A DNA stretch of 64,000 nucleotides from Colwellia demingiae (GCF_007954275.1 NZ_VOLT01000001.1:558001-622000); one strand, 5' to 3'; counted from the first letter of the stretch, positions 26,227 to 35,821 are shown. Program-made: numbers and translations. Notes: a model not told the origin generated them from the sequence alone.

Positions 26227-26908
26227 GGCTACCTAAATTAAATGTTTTAGTTAATGACACTATTAATCCTATCTCAGATATTACGTGCTAGATATCTTAG
26301 TCGAAATTACAAGCGCTATAAAAATACTCAGTTAAAAAATATTCAACAAAGATTACGGCCTCTCCAGAGAGAACCAGACACTTACTGTACACTAAAAACC
26401 ATTTCTTGACACTATTGACAAGTTTTCTAGTTTAGGTATAGGATTAATGTGTTGTTCATTAGTTAGGCACATTAAATACCAATAAAGATATTAGTAAAGT
26501 AAAACGATTAAGGAAGCTGTACGGATACCTTTAGATTACATATAATTAAAGCTAACAAGGTCTTACGATGTGAAATGTGAGTATTCTATCTTTCACCGTT
26601 TTCTCTAGTTACCTCTAATTTTATAAGATATAGCAAACATCTTAAAATCTACACAGGTTTCACTATATGGAATTGACAAAGTGTTTTACTTGTTAACTTT
26701 GCTTTGTATTTATGTATTAATAAATCAGCTTCACTGAGGTTGGATACAACACAGTCTCTTTCAATGAATTAGCAACCGCTGGCATTATCGGCTTTACTGA
26801 TAGAGCAGCGATAGGAAAGATAAGTTTTAAAAATTATTACAAGCAGGTCAAACTTAAAAAAACACAAATAAACGACCTTAAATATAAATCAACTAGAGAA
26901 CTGTAGTT
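26227..26908. other. 680-bp intergenic stretch between sulP and the permease
   Basis: AT-rich. It contains TTGACA-like motifs (26407-26431) that could be promoters. A 58-codon open frame at about 26729-26906 has no usable start and no recognised similarity. I looked for a purine riboswitch before the permease and saw no matching core. Confidence 0.45.
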
Positions 26909-28357
26909 ATGTAACAGGTTAGCAAATCTTGCGACAATAAAGCTGAAGAGCAAACTGAAGGCGTCGGTCTGTTAGAGCGTCTTTTTAAACTATCACAGCA
27001 TAATACCACTGTAAAAACTGAACTCATGGCCGGTCTTACCACCTTCGTGACCATGTCTTATATTATGTTTTTAAACCCAATCATTATGTCTAAAACTGGC
27101 ATGCCATTTGATGGATTATTTCTAGCAACTTGTTTAGGTGCAGCCATTGCTACCATCTTAATGGGTATGTACGCTAACTGGCCGGTAGGTCTTGCGCCAG
27201 GCATGGGATTAAATGCCTTTTTCACCTTCTCAGTCGTTGGTTCCATGGGTTACAGTTGGCAAATAGCCTTAGGTGCAGTATTCCTTTCTGGGGTTATTTT
27301 CGTCTTAATGAGTGTCACTCGACTTAGGGAGTGGATGCTTGATAGCATCCCCATGAGTTTACGGCTTGCCATGACTGCAGGTGTTGGTCTTTTCCTCGGT
27401 TTTATCGGCTTACGTTTCACTGGCATTATTGTGGCTAACCCTGATAATGTTGTTGCCCTAGCTGATATGACACACTTTGGCTTTGGTCAATTTGGCCCTG
27501 AAGCCCCTGCATTAGGGTTCCTAAGTTTCTTATTAATTGCGGTTCTTAGCTACCGTAAAGTATTTGGTGCCGTGCTCATAGGTATTGCTGTAACAACCTT
27601 CATTGCCTTTGCAATGACTTGGGTACTCCCTACTGATTTCTTCGTTGTTGCTGAAGCCGCTAAATCATTTGCTCCACCTTCTGGCTTTGTTGCCTATAAA
27701 GGATTACTAGCTGTTCCTGAGTTTTCTGCCCTTGAACCTATTTTGTGGAAAGCTGATATTGTTGGCGCTTTTGAAGTCGCCTTAATTCCTGTAATCGTCA
27801 CCTTCTTATTTGTTAACATCTTCGATACTGCAGGTACGTTAATGGGTGTTGCTGAACGTGCTAACTTGCAAGACGAAAATGGTAAAATAGAAGGCTTAAG
27901 CAAATCTTTAAAAGCCGATTCTATTTCATCTGTTATCGGTACTGCTTTTGGTTGTCCTCCGGTTACCTCGTATGTTGAGTCTGCTGCGGGTGTTGCTGCG
28001 GGTGGTCGAACTGGCCTTACTGCCGTTACTATCGGTTTGTTATTTGCTGCTGGTGTGTTTTTCTTACCTCTAGCACAAATGCTACCTGGCTTTGCCGTTG
28101 ATGGCGCCCTTATTTATGTGGCCATGTTAATGATGAGCTCTCTTAGAGGCTTAGATTGGGATGACTTAACTGAATATGCTCCTGCAGTATGTACCACGGT
28201 TATGATGGCATTCACCTTCTCTATTGCTAATGGTATTGCCTTTGGTTTCATTACTTACACTGTATTAAAAGTAGGTGCTGGTAAGTCTAGTCAAGTATCT
28301 AACGGTGTTTGGGCGTTAACCGTATTATTTCTTGCTAAGTTCATCTTTTTAAATTAA
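26909..28357 (+). CDS. NCS2 (AzgA-type) purine permease with stop codon right after its natural ATG
   Basis: An inner-membrane purine transporter of the adenine/hypoxanthine/guanine AzgA group. From ATG 27026 the frame gives 443 residues with about 12 membrane helices, starting MAGLTTFVTMSYIMFLNPII. It contains NIFDTAGTLMGVAERANL and GCPPVTSYVESAAGVAAGGR, the substrate-binding signature. The family normally has ~30-40 residues before this helix, and they are encoded in frame upstream (SKSCDNKAEEQTEGVGLLER, LFKLSQHNTTVKTEL). The only ATG before them, at 26909, is followed immediately by TAA (26912-26914). Translation must therefore start at ATG 27026 or a non-AUG codon such as CTG 26969, unless the stop is an error. 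hpt follows, fitting purine salvage. Confidence 0.85.
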
Positions 28358-28392
28358 ATATACAATAAGCACAAGTTAAGTTTACTGTGAAT

Positions 28393-28420
28393 AAAAGCCT
28401 TTGCTCGCAAAGGCTTTTTT
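28393..28420 (+). terminator. rho-independent terminator of the permease gene
   Basis: AAAAGCCTTTG, loop CTCG, CAAAGGCTTTTTT. It lies between the permease and hpt, so hpt has its own promoter or depends on readthrough. Confidence 0.9.
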
Positions 28421-28478
28421 CGTATTAACATCCTTTAGCCTTTTATTAGCTTTAATTACTAACTTAAAAGAAGCAATT

Positions 28479-29009
28479 ATGAAACATACAATTGAAGTAA
28501 TGATCTCAGAAGAAAAAATCAAAACACGTGTCGCTCAATTAGGACTTCAAATTAGTGAACATTATCAAGACAGCGATAACTTAGTTATGGTCGGCTTACT
28601 TCGCGGCTCATTTGTTTTCATGGCTGATTTGGCAAGAGTCATTACCGTTAATCATAGCGTTGATTTTATGACGGCATCGAGCTATGGCAATGGCATGGAG
28701 AGCTCTCGTGATGTTCATATACTTAAAGATCTTGATGATAATATTGAAGGCAAAGATGTATTGTTGGTAGAGGACATTATTGATACGGGCAATACCTTAA
28801 GTAAAGTATTACAGATTTTAAATTTACGTGGACCAAACTCTATTCAAATTTGTACGTTATTAGATAAACCTACTCGCCGAGAAGAAGATGTTGCAGTTAA
28901 ATGGATAGGTTTTGAAATCCCTGATGAATTTGTCGTGGGTGTTGGTATTGACTACGCGCAAAAATATCGTCACCTCCCTTATATTGGTAAAGTAATTCCT
29001 ACCGAATAA
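28479..29009 (+). CDS. hpt: hypoxanthine phosphoribosyltransferase
   Basis: A 176-residue type I phosphoribosyltransferase that salvages hypoxanthine (and guanine) to IMP/GMP using PRPP. The PRPP loop [14 protein letters not shown], the pyrophosphate loop [12 protein letters not shown] and the C-terminal [19 protein letters not shown] are all present. The length equals that of E. coli Hpt. I start at ATG 28479 ([10 protein letters not shown]); an in-frame earlier start lies inside the preceding terminator and is rejected. It follows the purine permease, which would supply its substrate. Confidence 0.93.
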   Translation: MKHTIEVMISEEKIKTRVAQLGLQISEHYQDSDNLVMVGLLRGSFVFMADLARVITVNHSVDFMTASSYGNGMESSRDVHILKDLDDNIEGKDVLLVEDIIDTGNTLSKVLQILNLRGPNSIQICTLLDKPTRREEDVAVKWIGFEIPDEFVVGVGIDYAQKYRHLPYIGKVIPTE

Positions 29010-29036
29010 ATAAGATTGATAGTAAATTTATAATAT

Positions 29037-29065
29037 AAAAAATCCGATTCAGTATCGGATTTTTT
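29037..29065. terminator. rho-independent terminator of hpt
   Basis: ATCCGAT, loop TCAGT, ATCGGAT, flanked by a run of A and a run of T. It sits between the convergent hpt and the CpxP/Spy-like gene and can serve both. Confidence 0.88.
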
Positions 29066-29100
29066 ATTCTTATCTAAAAATTTTATGAGCATAATTTTTA

Positions 29101-29553
29101 TTAACGACGTGAACGTTTATGTTTCATTGAACGAAACGTCGCTAATTGTTCCTCAGTTAAAACACTTTTCATAGCAAATTTACTTTTTGCTTTAGTCAAC
29201 GCCATCGCAGAAAAAACATCTTGATTACTTGCCTGTAATTGAACAAAAGCTGCTTCGTCAAAACTATCAGCAGACATCAAAGCTTTCACTTGCGTTCTAA
29301 AAGCTTTCATTGCCGGTTTTAATGCCTGCATCTGCACTTGTTCTTCACTTTTCAGCGCTTTAATCTCTGCTTGTTGGCTTTCAGATAGTCCTAATTTACG
29401 AGTCATTTTGGCGAGTTTCTTTTCACTCATTTGCTGGTAACTTTTACCACCTTGATAGTCAGAATTGCCATTACCTGCATAACTTACAGGAGCTAAAACC
29501 AATGCTGAACATAGTGAAGTGACTATTGCGATATTTTTGAATATGGTTTTCAT
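29101..29553 (-). CDS. cpxP: CpxP/Spy-family periplasmic stress protein
   Basis: A 150-residue periplasmic protein. The signal peptide runs to about residue 26 (LVLAPVSYA). The mature part is all-helical with an LTxxQ-like pair: LGLSESQQAEIKAL at about 54-67 and VLTEEQLATFRSM near the end, followed by a basic tail, KHKRSRR. CpxP and Spy are small chaperones of this fold; CpxP dampens the CpxA kinase. The gene is divergent from cpxR-cpxA with a CpxR box in the spacer, which favours CpxP over Spy. The strict LTxxQR motif is degenerate. Confidence 0.75.
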   Translation of the reverse strand: MKTIFKNIAIVTSLCSALVLAPVSYAGNGNSDYQGGKSYQQMSEKKLAKMTRKLGLSESQQAEIKALKSEEQVQMQALKPAMKAFRTQVKALMSADSFDEAAFVQLQASNQDVFSAMALTKAKSKFAMKSVLTEEQLATFRSMKHKRSRR

Positions 29554-29645
29554 TTGATAGTTCCTTTTGGGTACATTATTTATTACAAGATAATTAAGTT
29601 CAGCTTTAGTATATCGAGCATTTTTGCAAAGCAGTGCAAGACTAT

Positions 29646-29660
29646 GTAAAGCTATGTAAA
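29646..29660. promoter_or_regulatory. CpxR box in the cpxP-cpxRA divergent promoter
   Basis: GTAAA-N5-GTAAA, an exact match to the known CpxR consensus. It is 93 bp upstream of cpxP and about 98 bp upstream of cpxR. A further CGTAAA lies at 29686. It predicts that phosphorylated CpxR activates cpxP and its own operon. Confidence 0.75.
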
Positions 29661-29757
29661 GTTATTTTCTGCTTCACTAAAATCACGTAAACTAGTTGGT
29701 AGTTACTACTAAGCAATTGCAAACTTAGTCTCTTATTTCTAAAAAGCAGCCACTCCT

Positions 29758-30486
29758 ATGACACAATCCACAGTGCAAACTAAACACATTTTATTAATTG
29801 ATGATGATGCTGAGCTTGCTGAGTTATTAACCGAGTACCTTGAGACCGAAAATTTCAAGGTAACTTCATGCTTAGATGGTGCAAGTGGTTTAGCAAAAGC
29901 GTTTGACGATAGTTTTGATTTGATTTTACTCGATGTCATGATGCCAATATTAAATGGCTTTGAGGTATTAAAGGCCCTAGGTGGTAATCATAAAACGCCC
30001 ATTTTGATGTTAACGGCTAAAGGTGATGATAATGACCGAATTTTGGGGCTTGAATTAGGCGCTGATGACTACTTGGCAAAACCTTTCAAACATCGTGAAT
30101 TATTAGCGCGTATTAAAGCAATATTAAGACGTATCTCCATTGTTAAAAGTCAAAGCGCGGCAGAAGTGAAGACTCCAACCAAACAACTGACTATTAATCA
30201 GGTCAAGGTTAACCAAGCAACCCGTGAAATAACTTGTCGAGATCACTTACTTGAATTAACAGGAACCGAATATTTAGTGCTGGTTTATATGATTGAAAAT
30301 CATAGTAAAATCATTAGTAAAGCTGAAATATCTGAAAAAGTACTACAACGTAAACTCAGCCCATACGATCGAACTGTTGATGTACATGTGGGCAATGTTC
30401 GTAGAAAGTTGCTCGTTATTGATCCCGTAGATAAGATGAAAACGGTGCGTGGGGCTGGTTACGTCTTTTTACAGGGAGAAGAATAG
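29758..30486 (+). CDS. cpxR: CpxR-type response regulator
   Basis: A 242-residue OmpR-class regulator. The receiver (about 9-125) has the acidic pair D15/D16, phospho-acceptor D59 (LILLDVMMP), switch LTAKGDDND and Lys in YLAKPFKHREL. The winged helix (about 145-240) includes LTGTEYLVLVYMI, DRTVDVHVGNVRRKL and MKTVRGAGYVFL. The LARIKAILRRI linker is typical. The divergent cpxP and the GTAAA-N5-GTAAA box identify the Cpx system, which responds to misfolded envelope protein. The stop is 2 bases before the cpxA start, so the pair is an operon. Confidence 0.88.
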   Translation: MTQSTVQTKHILLIDDDAELAELLTEYLETENFKVTSCLDGASGLAKAFDDSFDLILLDVMMPILNGFEVLKALGGNHKTPILMLTAKGDDNDRILGLELGADDYLAKPFKHRELLARIKAILRRISIVKSQSAAEVKTPTKQLTINQVKVNQATREITCRDHLLELTGTEYLVLVYMIENHSKIISKAEISEKVLQRKLSPYDRTVDVHVGNVRRKLLVIDPVDKMKTVRGAGYVFLQGEE

Positions 30487-30488
30487 TT

Positions 30489-31907
30489 ATGTTCAAGTTA
30501 CCGCTTGCATGGTCTAAGAAGTTATCTTTGGGTATTAGCTTAAAGCTATTTTTGGCTTTCTGGCTAGTTATACTCACCTCTGTGCTTATTAGTTACCTCG
30601 TTACGATGCAATTTCGGCATAGTCCTGTCCAAGAACAAGCTAATCCACAACAATTAACCCTATTAAAGCAATACACACAAAGACTAGCGGATGAGGGTCA
30701 GGTAAAACTTAAAAAGGTGCAGGAGAAGTTCCGCCGTAAGCATAATCAGTATTTAATCATAAAAAAAATAAGTAACAACAGAGTTTATACACCAAGAAAA
30801 CGTGGCTGGTCTGAAGTAAGAGATTATTTAAAAAAACATCCGCTCAAAAACCCCGTCACTGTTGACTTTGCTTTTACCAAGGTCACTTCTTCTGAGCCCA
30901 TAATAATTAATGGCGAGCAGTTCCAACTGTTCATTGCCAATGAATTACACCGTAAACGTATAGTTAGTTGGGTCAATCAACTGCCCGTTGCTTTGCGCTT
31001 ATTGATGTTATTAACGATTAGTTTCCTATCATGCTGGTTACTGGCGAAAAGCTTTACTAATCCTTTAATCGCCATACAAAAAGCAAGTGAGAGTATAGGT
31101 GAAGGTAAATTAGCTACGCGTATAACAAAGTTTGACCAGCGTTCTGACGAATTTGGCACCCTTGCACGTAGCTTTAATCAAATGGCAGAACAACTAGAAA
31201 ATAATATTACTGCGCATCAGCGTTTATTAGGTGATGTGTCTCATGAGCTTAGATCACCATTAACTCGTTTACAGCTTGCCGTTGCCTTAGCCGAAAAAAA
31301 TATGGGTAATGACGTTGAGCAACGAAAACATTTAAACCGTTGTGAAACTGAAGTTGAGCGATTAGATGAAATGATAGCCGATGTACTTACGCTTTCAAGA
31401 CTAGAACATAACCAAAATGTTTTCGCTGCTGATGATATTGATCTCAGTACTATAGTCGCTCAAGTGGTTAATGACTGCCAATACTTTGCGACCAGCAGAA
31501 ATGTCACGATAGATCTCAAAACACAAGCTAACTGTGCTCTTTTAGCAGACAGTAAACTGCTAGCAAGTGCTATCAGTAATGTGGTGAATAACGCAGTAAA
31601 ATACTCGCCAAATGACCAAGTAGTAACGGTTGAATTAAGTCAGCAAAATGAGCAGATAATGTTAAGCGTTTCTGATCAAGGCCCAGGTGTCCCAAATGAA
31701 ATGATAGAGAAACTTTTCACTCCTTTTTTTCGTGTTGCCGATGGCAGAGAGAGAAGTAGCGGAGGCACAGGTTTAGGTCTAGCAATAGCCCAACAAGCCA
31801 TATTATTTCACCAGGGTGAAATAATCGCACAAAACCAAGAATCAAGCGGTCTTAAAGTTATCATTACCCTACCAACATTATCGAAGCAGAATAAAAGTAA
31901 GACCTAG
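30489..31907 (+). CDS. cpxA: CpxA-type sensor histidine kinase
   Basis: A 472-residue inner-membrane kinase. The first membrane helix is at about 15-38 and a periplasmic sensor of ~125 basic residues follows. The second helix is at about 165-186, then HAMP (about 187-240) ending in DEFGTLARSFNQMAEQLE. H252 lies in DVSHELRSPLTRLQLAVAL. The ATPase carries N box (ISNVVNNAVKYSP), G1 (SDQGPGVP) and G2 (GGTGLGLAI). The order and the HAMP/H-box sequences are those of CpxA. It would phosphorylate CpxR and be restrained by CpxP. It ends before a terminator. Confidence 0.88.
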   Translation: MFKLPLAWSKKLSLGISLKLFLAFWLVILTSVLISYLVTMQFRHSPVQEQANPQQLTLLKQYTQRLADEGQVKLKKVQEKFRRKHNQYLIIKKISNNRVYTPRKRGWSEVRDYLKKHPLKNPVTVDFAFTKVTSSEPIIINGEQFQLFIANELHRKRIVSWVNQLPVALRLLMLLTISFLSCWLLAKSFTNPLIAIQKASESIGEGKLATRITKFDQRSDEFGTLARSFNQMAEQLENNITAHQRLLGDVSHELRSPLTRLQLAVALAEKNMGNDVEQRKHLNRCETEVERLDEMIADVLTLSRLEHNQNVFAADDIDLSTIVAQVVNDCQYFATSRNVTIDLKTQANCALLADSKLLASAISNVVNNAVKYSPNDQVVTVELSQQNEQIMLSVSDQGPGVPNEMIEKLFTPFFRVADGRERSSGGTGLGLAIAQQAILFHQGEIIAQNQESSGLKVIITLPTLSKQNKSKT

Positions 31908-31932
31908 CTAACCAGCTATTATGACTCAAACA

Positions 31933-31961
31933 TAAAAAGCACCTTTGATAGGTGTTTTTTA
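31933..31961 (+). terminator. rho-independent terminator of cpxRA
   Basis: AGCACCT, loop TTGAT, AGGTGTT followed by a T-run, with one G-T pair in the stem. Confidence 0.8.
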
Positions 31962-32190
31962 GTTGAGCCAGATTTATAACTAATAACTATGAAAATTTTT
32001 CACCTTATTCAAATAAAAGTACTTCCCGCTTAAGAACTACAAAAAAACAAGATTAATACTTCAAATAGTCCCCCCATAAAACGGGTATATAGCACATTAA
32101 GTAGTCAACTGGTCGTATTAAGCTGTCATTAGTGAAATATTAAAGATAGCTTGAGGGTCTAAGATATAAATCACTACAATAGGAATTGTC

Positions 32191-32946
32191 ATGTTACGTT
32201 TAATTACCACTTTATCGTTAGCGAGCTTACTTATCACTGTTAATAGTTTTGCTGCGGAAATAACGCTAACCACCCCAGATAACTTCGCACTCAAAGCTGA
32301 TTATTATCCAAGTAAAAACAGCACGAAATCCACGAATAACCGTGCGGTGTTAATGCTCCATCAATGCAATTACAACCGCACTATGTATGACAATATTGGT
32401 GAACAATTAGCACAACAATCTGTCCATGCCTTAAGTCTAGATTTCAGAGGTTTTGGTGAGAGTATAAGTAGCGAATTTAATGTTGCAGACGTTCGAAAAT
32501 TACCGCAAGCAGAGCGAAGAGAAGCTTGGTCAAACATGTCATCACACTGGCCTGAAGACGTGCAATTAGCTTTTAATTATTTAAAAGAGAAAGTGGGCAA
32601 CAACGGAAAAATAGGCATCATTGGTGCTAGTTGCGGTGGAAGCCAAGCCATCACCTTAGCAGAAAAAGAAAACATCAGTGCTCTCAGCTTCTTCTCTTCA
32701 TCTCAACGAGATGAAAACATTGCTCGCTACGGCAAAACACTAGTTAATACTCCTACTTTAATCATCGCCTCAGAAGACGATGGTAGAACGTTCACCAGTG
32801 CCCAACAGTTGTTTTCAACTGCAAAAAATCCTAGTAGCAAAATGATATCCTACAAGGGCAGCATGCATGGCTATCCATTACTAGATAGTGATAATGCATT
32901 AGAAGCAACCATTGTCACTTGGTTTACCAGCGAATTGAACAAATAA
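32191..32946 (+). CDS. secreted alpha/beta hydrolase
   Basis: A 251-residue protein. The signal peptide is 1-22 (ITVNSFAAEI). The hydrolase body is of the dienelactone-hydrolase/prolyl-oligopeptidase-like type: AVLMLHQCNYNRTMYDNI near the oxyanion hole and LSLDFRGFGES. The nucleophile is S147 in GIIGASCGGS, the acid D196 or D197 in IIASEDDGRT and the base H226 in YKGSMHGYPL. The triad is complete, so it should be active in the periplasm or outside. The substrate is unknown. AGGAATT lies before the ATG. It stands alone between the Cpx locus and the MscS channel. Confidence 0.82.
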   Translation: MLRLITTLSLASLLITVNSFAAEITLTTPDNFALKADYYPSKNSTKSTNNRAVLMLHQCNYNRTMYDNIGEQLAQQSVHALSLDFRGFGESISSEFNVADVRKLPQAERREAWSNMSSHWPEDVQLAFNYLKEKVGNNGKIGIIGASCGGSQAITLAEKENISALSFFSSSQRDENIARYGKTLVNTPTLIIASEDDGRTFTSAQQLFSTAKNPSSKMISYKGSMHGYPLLDSDNALEATIVTWFTSELNK

Positions 32947-33016
32947 TGTAGAAACAATGATAGAAAGTTAAACACAAGTTAGGTCAACCACGCTTGTGTT
33001 TACCTTCGCTAACTGC

Positions 33017-33163
33017 CTATGGAGCGGTCACCTGAATAGTGGCAGAGTTCCTGAAGTTGCCTTTATTGACTTGATAGTAAGTGAATACCTTCCCACATTT
33101 AATGTTACTGGCTTCAATTACAATGTCAGCCTTAGCGATGACTTTTTTATACCAAATGAAGCG
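33017..33163 (-). pseudogene. possible gene remnant in a 587-bp spacer
   Basis: Minus-strand frame reading RFIWYKKVIAKADIVIEASN, IKCGKVFTYYQVNKGNFRNS and ATIQVTAP to a TAG. The alternating hydrophobic pattern looks like the last beta strands of an Ig-like or extracellular domain. An upstream in-frame stop and the lack of a start mark it as a tail fragment. No family recognised. The rest of 32947-33533 shows no gene. Confidence 0.3.
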
Positions 33164-33533
33164 TAATTAAAAACATCTTCAAATGAATCATTTTGCATTC
33201 TATTGGCAGTGCTATTTGGCAAATTTAATAAATAATAACTTTCAAACCTTTCTTCACTGTTAACAAATGTGGACATCAAGCGATACTAATTGCGCATTGG
33301 TGACAATGGGTCTTATGTATCATCTAACATTAGTTGCCCGTTATGGAACACACGACTAAAACCTTATCAACGATAGTGAAAGGTCATTGATTACCTTTAT
33401 AACTCAAATAATTCATAGGGTTTTACAACCTTAACTACAAGTTTTATTAAAATTACTATATTCTCAATTAAGCTAATACCTCGTTTAAGTTGTTAACCCT
33501 TTAATAAATCAAGGACATCATCAGGCTCACATT

Positions 33534-35084
33534 ATGACAAAACTCACTCATTCAGAAAATTTTAAAGGGCTATACTTCGCTTTATTTAGCGTGGTTATTC
33601 TTTTATTAAGTGTCAATGTGCCAAATGCTTTGGCAGCTAATAATGACGAAAATTACCTAGCGGTTACAACTGAAAATGCCAATATTGACCTAGGCGAATT
33701 AGAGTTTGCCCTTACGCCCTTAACTAAAGATGAATTAACGATCGAGGTAGATGCTTGGTTAGCCATTTTAAAAGCAAGAGCCACTATTGTTAGTGAAGCT
33801 GAAATTCTAGTCAGTCAAAAACAGAAAAAGATTTTAGCTGCCCAAGAAATTTCTGAAATCAGCGCTGAAAGTGCAATCCTACTTGATAAAAGTAAAAACG
33901 ATAAAGCGGCAGCGAAAGAATTAAAAGAAGATTTAGAGGAAATTAAATCGCTTGCCAAAGATATAAAGCACAAAAAAGCAGATAAAGCGGTAGATGAACT
34001 ATCAAAGACACCTGAATCTCTTAACCAGCTTTCCAAAAAGGCCGACGTGTACAGTGAAAAAATGCAGAAAAGACGTGAATTGCTAATCAAAAACCTTACA
34101 CAATTAAGAGAAGAAAAAAATGATGCTTTAGAGCGCTTTCAGGTAGTACTAAATAGTTGGGAAAGCAAAGGCGGAGATGGCACTGAGTTACACCTCTATG
34201 CCAATGCACTATCAGGTACCAATGTTGATTTAACTGATAGTGATGCAGCTTGGCTAACGATTAAAGGCTGGTTATTATCACAAGATGGTGGCTTACGTTG
34301 GTTAGCAAATATCATCAAATTCACTTTAGCCTTATTTTTTGTATACGTACTTTCTAGAACCGCCGGAAAAATAACTGATGCAGCACTTAATCGTAATAGT
34401 AACTTATCAACGTTATTAAAATTATTTATCAAAGTATCTGTCCGCCGAGTCATTTTAATTATAGGTTTTATTGTTTCACTGACTTTAATAGAAATAAATG
34501 TCGCCCCGGTATTAGCATTAATTGGTGCAGCAGGTTTAGTGGTTGGTTTAGCGCTACAAGGTACCCTAAGTAACTTTGCCAGCGGTATGCTCATTCTGAT
34601 TTATCGTCCTTTTGATGTAGGTGATATTATTGAAATTGATGGTGTGACAGGAACCGTTCATTCCATGACCTTATTATCTACATCCATCAAAACATTTGAT
34701 AACCAACATTTGGTAGTGCCTAATAATAATATTTGGGGTACAACTATTGTTAATGTTACTGGTAGTAGAACACGCCGCGTTGATCTTGTATTTGGTATAG
34801 GTTATGGCGATGACATGGTTAAAGCTGAAAAGATTATGCTTGATGTCGTAAGTAGGCACGAGCTAGTACTAGAGAACCCAGCCCCTGTAGTTAAAGTGAA
34901 TGAATTAGCTGACTCGTCTGTTAACTTTGTTTGTCGTCCTTGGGTGAAAACAGAAAATTACCTAGATGTTTATTGGGATATTACTCGCCAAGTAAAAGAG
35001 GAGTTTGATAAACAAGGTGTTTCAATACCGTTCCCACAACGCGATGTTCATGTTCATCAAGTCGCTGAAATCACTGAGAAGTAA
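33534..35084 (+). CDS. MscS-family mechanosensitive channel with coiled-coil N-terminus
   Basis: A 516-residue inner-membrane protein. The signal peptide is about 1-34 (VNVPNALA). A ~200-residue periplasmic region rich in Lys/Glu forms a coiled coil at about 95-215. Three membrane helices occupy about 255-350. The pore helix and beta domain read LVVGLALQGTLSNFASGMLI and YRPFDVGDIIEIDGVTGTV, followed by the C-terminal alpha-beta domain. The pore helix and PFDVGD block are diagnostic of MscS. It is larger than E. coli MscS (286), nearer to YbdG/YnaI-type or periplasmic-domain MscS proteins. It would release solutes on hypo-osmotic shock. It is monocistronic. Confidence 0.88.
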   Translation: MTKLTHSENFKGLYFALFSVVILLLSVNVPNALAANNDENYLAVTTENANIDLGELEFALTPLTKDELTIEVDAWLAILKARATIVSEAEILVSQKQKKILAAQEISEISAESAILLDKSKNDKAAAKELKEDLEEIKSLAKDIKHKKADKAVDELSKTPESLNQLSKKADVYSEKMQKRRELLIKNLTQLREEKNDALERFQVVLNSWESKGGDGTELHLYANALSGTNVDLTDSDAAWLTIKGWLLSQDGGLRWLANIIKFTLALFFVYVLSRTAGKITDAALNRNSNLSTLLKLFIKVSVRRVILIIGFIVSLTLIEINVAPVLALIGAAGLVVGLALQGTLSNFASGMLILIYRPFDVGDIIEIDGVTGTVHSMTLLSTSIKTFDNQHLVVPNNNIWGTTIVNVTGSRTRRVDLVFGIGYGDDMVKAEKIMLDVVSRHELVLENPAPVVKVNELADSSVNFVCRPWVKTENYLDVYWDITRQVKEEFDKQGVSIPFPQRDVHVHQVAEITEK

Positions 35085-35124
35085 CACCTATCAGCTAGGA
35101 TGAGTATAAATTCCTTACACTAAA

Positions 35125-35158
35125 CCAATAAGGTGACTTTAAATCAGCACCTTATTGG
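35125..35158. terminator. stem-loop after the MscS gene
   Basis: CCAATAAGGTG and its exact complement across a 12-base loop, 40 bp after the MscS stop. There is no T-run, so it is either a rho-dependent or RNA-stabilising hairpin. Confidence 0.45.
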
Positions 35159-35314
35159 CGAGTAACGTAAACCACCGTTAGTTTTACTCGATAGAAAGTA
35201 CCTACATTAATTCTGTAATGTATTACGGTGCTCACCTGTCAAAAAGTTAATTCAGCTAATCAAAATTTCAGATAATAACACTGCGAACAAGTGAGGAATA
35301 TTTGAATTGAGCTT

Positions 35315-35710
35315 TTAACTTATATTTTCATGGTCAAGGTATTTTGGATCTTCAACTTGAATATGATTCACTAACCAGTCATTTAAAAAGTAGAGTAACT
35401 CCAAAGAAATAGTTCCTATCCTTAATGATTGCTGCTTTATTTTATCAAGCTCATCGATAAAAAATTGATGTTCACTTTTATGCTTTTCAATACTACCCTG
35501 AGATAGCGTAGTAAAATATTGCTCTTCTTCATCGAAGTGATATTTGGTGTAGTCTTGAAGCTCATCAAATAGAGGCATAATAACGTCTATATCACTATCG
35601 TCTTCAGAAGCGACATAAATTTTATTCATTATGTCAAAGAGCTGCTTGTGTTGGGTATCTATTGTATTAATACCAATAGAATAACTATCTTGCCATATTA
35701 CCTGTGTCAT
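35315..35710 (-). CDS. single-domain bacteriohemerythrin
   Basis: A 131-residue oxygen-binding di-iron protein. The full ligand set is visible: H21 (TQHKQLFDIM), H58 and E62 (YHFDEEEQYF), H77 and H81 (HKSEHQFF), H116 and D121 (VNHIQVED). The length is normal for single-domain bacterial hemerythrins, which store or deliver O2 or sense it. I start at MTQVIW (35710), the family's usual beginning, with GGAAG upstream; an extra nine codons are possible. It is divergent from the hemerythrin-GGDEF gene, with two FNR-type boxes in the shared promoter. Confidence 0.92.
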   Translation of the reverse strand: MTQVIWQDSYSIGINTIDTQHKQLFDIMNKIYVASEDDSDIDVIMPLFDELQDYTKYHFDEEEQYFTTLSQGSIEKHKSEHQFFIDELDKIKQQSLRIGTISLELLYFLNDWLVNHIQVEDPKYLDHENIS

Positions 35711-35783
35711 GCTGCTTCCAATAATGTCTTTGAGCACATTATAAACACTAAGATAAAGACTTAAATTGAAATTCCACTGCGCT

Positions 35784-35797
35784 TTGATTTAAGTCAA
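35784..35797. promoter_or_regulatory. FNR-type box 1
   Basis: TTGAT-TTAA-GTCAA, one base away from the FNR consensus TTGAT-N4-ATCAA. A perfect TATAAT reads on the minus strand at 35738-35743, which puts this box near -60 of the bacteriohemerythrin promoter, close to a class I position. Confidence 0.6.
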
Positions 35798-35821
35798 TGT
35801 TTTAGGAGGATTTTAAAAGTG

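Noticed and set aside
26729..26906. 58-codon open frame before the purine permease
   Set aside because: It has no start codon at a sensible position and the second half is low-complexity Lys/Tyr; not called as a gene or remnant.
26227..26908. Possible purine riboswitch upstream of the NCS2 permease
   Set aside because: I looked for the conserved three-way-junction core (TATA, TCTACC and GACTA-type blocks in order) and did not find it.
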